This document shows positions 41,335 through 42,774 of a stretch of DNA of 42,774 nt, piece by piece. The translations under genes were made by a program, and so were the position numbers. The first letter of the stretch is position 1. The number at the start of each line of letters is the position of its first letter. This stretch comes from VGJW01 sp035286125 (GTDB lineage: Bacteria > Cyanobacteriota > Sericytochromatia > S15B-MN24 > VGJW01). The stretch is taken from the NCBI GenBank assembly GCA_035286125.1, contig JAYKIS010000055.1, forward strand, positions 1 through 42,774, read 5' to 3'. The notes under the pieces were generated by a model. It made no database searches. It was not told where the DNA came from and was given only the letters and a program-made list of their open reading frames with translations.

Positions 41335-42774
41335 CTACCCCAAAACCAGACTCCGCGCCGTCATCTCCCTCGGCTTCTCGACCCCCAACAGGTCCAGCAA
41401 CGTCGGCGCGATGTCGCACAGCTGGCCGTCCGGCCGCAGCTTCACGTCGCGCCCGACCAGGATGGCCGGTACCGGGAACAGCGTGTGCGCAGTATGGATG
41501 CCCCCCGTGGTGGGGTCGATCATCATCTCGGCGTTGCCGTGGTCGGCCGTGACCAGCATGACGCCCCCGCGGGCGGCGACCGCATCGGCGACTTCGCCCA
41601 CCGCGGCATCCACCGCCTCGATGGCCTTTACCGTCGCGCCGTAGTCGCCCGTGTGGCCCACCATGTCGGCATTGGCAAAGTTCAGGATGAACAGATCGCT
41701 GCTGCCGTCCCGAATGCGGCGGGCGGCCTCGTGGGCCACCTGCGGCGCGCTCATCTCGGGCTGCATGTCGTAGGTCGCGACCTTGGGCGAGGGCACCAGA
41801 ATCCGCTCCTCACCGGGGAACGGCGTCTCTACCCCCCCGTTGAAGAAGAACGTGACATGGGCGTACTTCTCGGTCTCGGCACAACGCAACTGCCGCAGGC
41901 CCGCATCGGCCACAACCGGCGCCAGAATGCGGTCCAAGGACTGCTTGGCATATGCGACAGGCAGGCCGTAGTCGGCCTTGTACTCCGTAAGACACGCATA
42001 GCGGATGCGAGGGAACGGCTCCCGCTCGAAGCCAGAGAAGCCTTCCAGCGCCAGGGCCGCCGTGATCTGCCGCGCCCGGTCCGGCCTGAAGTTGAAGCAC
42101 AAGACGGCATCCTCGTCGCGAATGCGGCCCTCGTCCGACACCACCGTCGGCAGGATGAACTCATCCGTCTCGCCGCGGGCATAGGCCTGCTTCACGGCCT
42201 CGCTACCGCTTGCCGCCCGGTGGTCGGCATCGGCCCGCACCATCGCGGCCCACGCCTTGCGGGTGCGCTCCCAGCGCTGATCCCGGTCCATCGCATAGTA
42301 ACGGCCCGACACCGTCGCGATGCGTCCCGTGCCGAGGCGCACCATCGCCTCTTCCAGCTTGCGCAGCGACCCCTCGCCGGACGTCGGCGACACGTCACGG
42401 CCATCCGTGAACGCATGCACCCAGACCCGGTCCAGGCCCTCCCGCCGGCACAGGTCCAGCAGCGCCACCAGATGGTCCTCATGGCTATGCACGCCGCCAT
42501 CCGAGACGAGACCAATCAAGTGCAGCGCCGTGCCGCGGGCCTTGGCGTGCCGGACCTGGTCCAGCAGCATCGCGTTGGTGAAGAAGTCCCCATCGTGAAT
42601 GCTCTTGGAAATCCGGGTGAAGTCCTGATAGACCACTCGGCCCGCGCCCATGTTGAGGTGGCCGACCTCGCTGTTGCCCATCTGGCCATCCGGCAAACCC
42701 ACGGCCTGCCCCGACGTCGGGATGCTGGTCACGGACCCGAGATCGATCAGGCGATCGAGCCTCGGCGTATGCGC
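41335..42774 (-). CDS. gpmI: 2,3-bisphosphoglycerate-independent phosphoglycerate mutase, N-terminus beyond right edge
   Basis: Glycolytic enzyme that interconverts 3- and 2-phosphoglycerate using two manganese ions and a phosphoserine. The frame is open to the window edge, and 479 residues are visible of about 510. The catalytic Ser is in G-Q-M-G-N-S-E-V-G-H (S35 of the visible part). Also present are SDGGVHSH, FTDGRD, FNFRPDRARQI, N-x-A-N-A-D-M-V-G-H-T-G and V-T-A-D-H-G-N-A-E, the metal- and substrate-binding blocks of the alkaline phosphatase superfamily. Only the first metal-binding Asp near the N-terminus is outside the window. An internal GTG at 42732 is not the start, because the conserved TPRLDRL sequence lies before it. 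It is a housekeeping gene and marks the right boundary of the accessory block. Confidence 0.96.
   Translation of the reverse strand, partial: AHTPRLDRLIDLGSVTSIPTSGQAVGLPDGQMGNSEVGHLNMGAGRVVYQDFTRISKSIHDGDFFTNAMLLDQVRHAKARGTALHLIGLVSDGGVHSHEDHLVALLDLCRREGLDRVWVHAFTDGRDVSPTSGEGSLRKLEEAMVRLGTGRIATVSGRYYAMDRDQRWERTRKAWAAMVRADADHRAASGSEAVKQAYARGETDEFILPTVVSDEGRIRDEDAVLCFNFRPDRARQITAALALEGFSGFEREPFPRIRYACLTEYKADYGLPVAYAKQSLDRILAPVVADAGLRQLRCAETEKYAHVTFFFNGGVETPFPGEERILVPSPKVATYDMQPEMSAPQVAHEAARRIRDGSSDLFILNFANADMVGHTGDYGATVKAIEAVDAAVGEVADAVAARGGVMLVTADHGNAEMMIDPTTGGIHTAHTLFPVPAILVGRDVKLRPDGQLCDIAPTLLDLLGVEKPREMTARSLVLG

Noticed and set aside
1..42774. CRISPR array, tRNA, rRNA, integrase or transposase
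   Set aside because: I looked for regularly spaced repeats, cloverleaf-like ends near the block borders and recombinase motifs and saw none. A computed search could still find short or diverged ones.

Overview
The window is a GC-rich chromosome segment, probably from a proteobacterium. That placement is an inference from overall composition, GC-rich third codon positions, Shine-Dalgarno starts and the flanking gene types; no rRNA or tRNA is present to fix it. The two edges look like ordinary chromosome. On the left are a lipoprotein-type subtilisin peptidase (cut by the edge), a small uncharacterised protein and a glycine-zipper protein. On the right is the cofactor-independent phosphoglycerate mutase gene gpmI (also cut). 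Between about 2.0 kb and 41.3 kb lies a dense accessory block of DNA-processing and phage-resistance genes, with no integrase, transposase, tRNA or CRISPR array seen.

Layout. (a) 2.6-8.3 kb: two cassettes of unrecognised genes. One is on the minus strand (3727-4014, 3507-3734, 2593-3510, each overlapping the next by a few bases). The other is on the plus strand (5880-6266, 6289-6519, 6516-7448, then 7470-8285, which is split by an in-frame TAG). A winged-helix-like gene (4380-5399) and a lone small gene (5422-5643) lie between them. (b) 8.4-16.3 kb: an AIPR-family protein followed by an AddB-like and an AddA-like helicase-nuclease pair. (c) 16.4-18.0 kb: an AT-richer insert with an HNH/ParB-like fusion and an unknown partner. 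(d) 18.0-21.9 kb: an McrB-like AAA+ ATPase and a DUF2357-like PD-(D/E)XK nuclease. (e) 22.0-24.3 kb, minus strand and AT-richer: an ATPase plus DUF4435 pair resembling PARIS. (f) 24.5-28.4 kb, minus strand: a DUF4258 protein coupled to a degenerate HsdM-HsdS-like fusion, and a zinc-ribbon protein. (g) 29.4-38.9 kb: a five-gene minus-strand operon (C5-cytosine methylase, GHKL/MutL-type ATPase, Z1 helicase, DUF4420 nuclease, second AIPR protein) in which every junction is a 4-base stop/start overlap, with a divergent vsr gene. (h) a GIY-YIG nuclease just before gpmI.

The most unusual feature is a pair of protein families that I do not recognise and that recur through the block. The larger (about 290-310 residues; 2593-3510, 6516-7448, 28515-29393, 39136-40014, and probably the TAG-split 7470-8285) has a short module that appears twice in most members, built on a V-x-V-x-G-x-R-L ... 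G-R-W ... P-x-G pattern, usually ending in R-Y-x-L ... T-F. The smaller (about 73-128 residues; 3507, 3727, 5422, 5880) shares a C-terminal V-R-x(3-5)-H-L-E-R-C motif. Three of the small genes sit in translationally coupled cassettes with large ones, and one cassette runs straight into the AIPR-AddB-AddA genes. Two 292-residue copies of the large protein bracket the methylase/GHKL/Z1/DUF4420/AIPR operon. I infer that these families are accessory or regulatory parts of a multi-gene defence system; the sequence does not show their mechanism.
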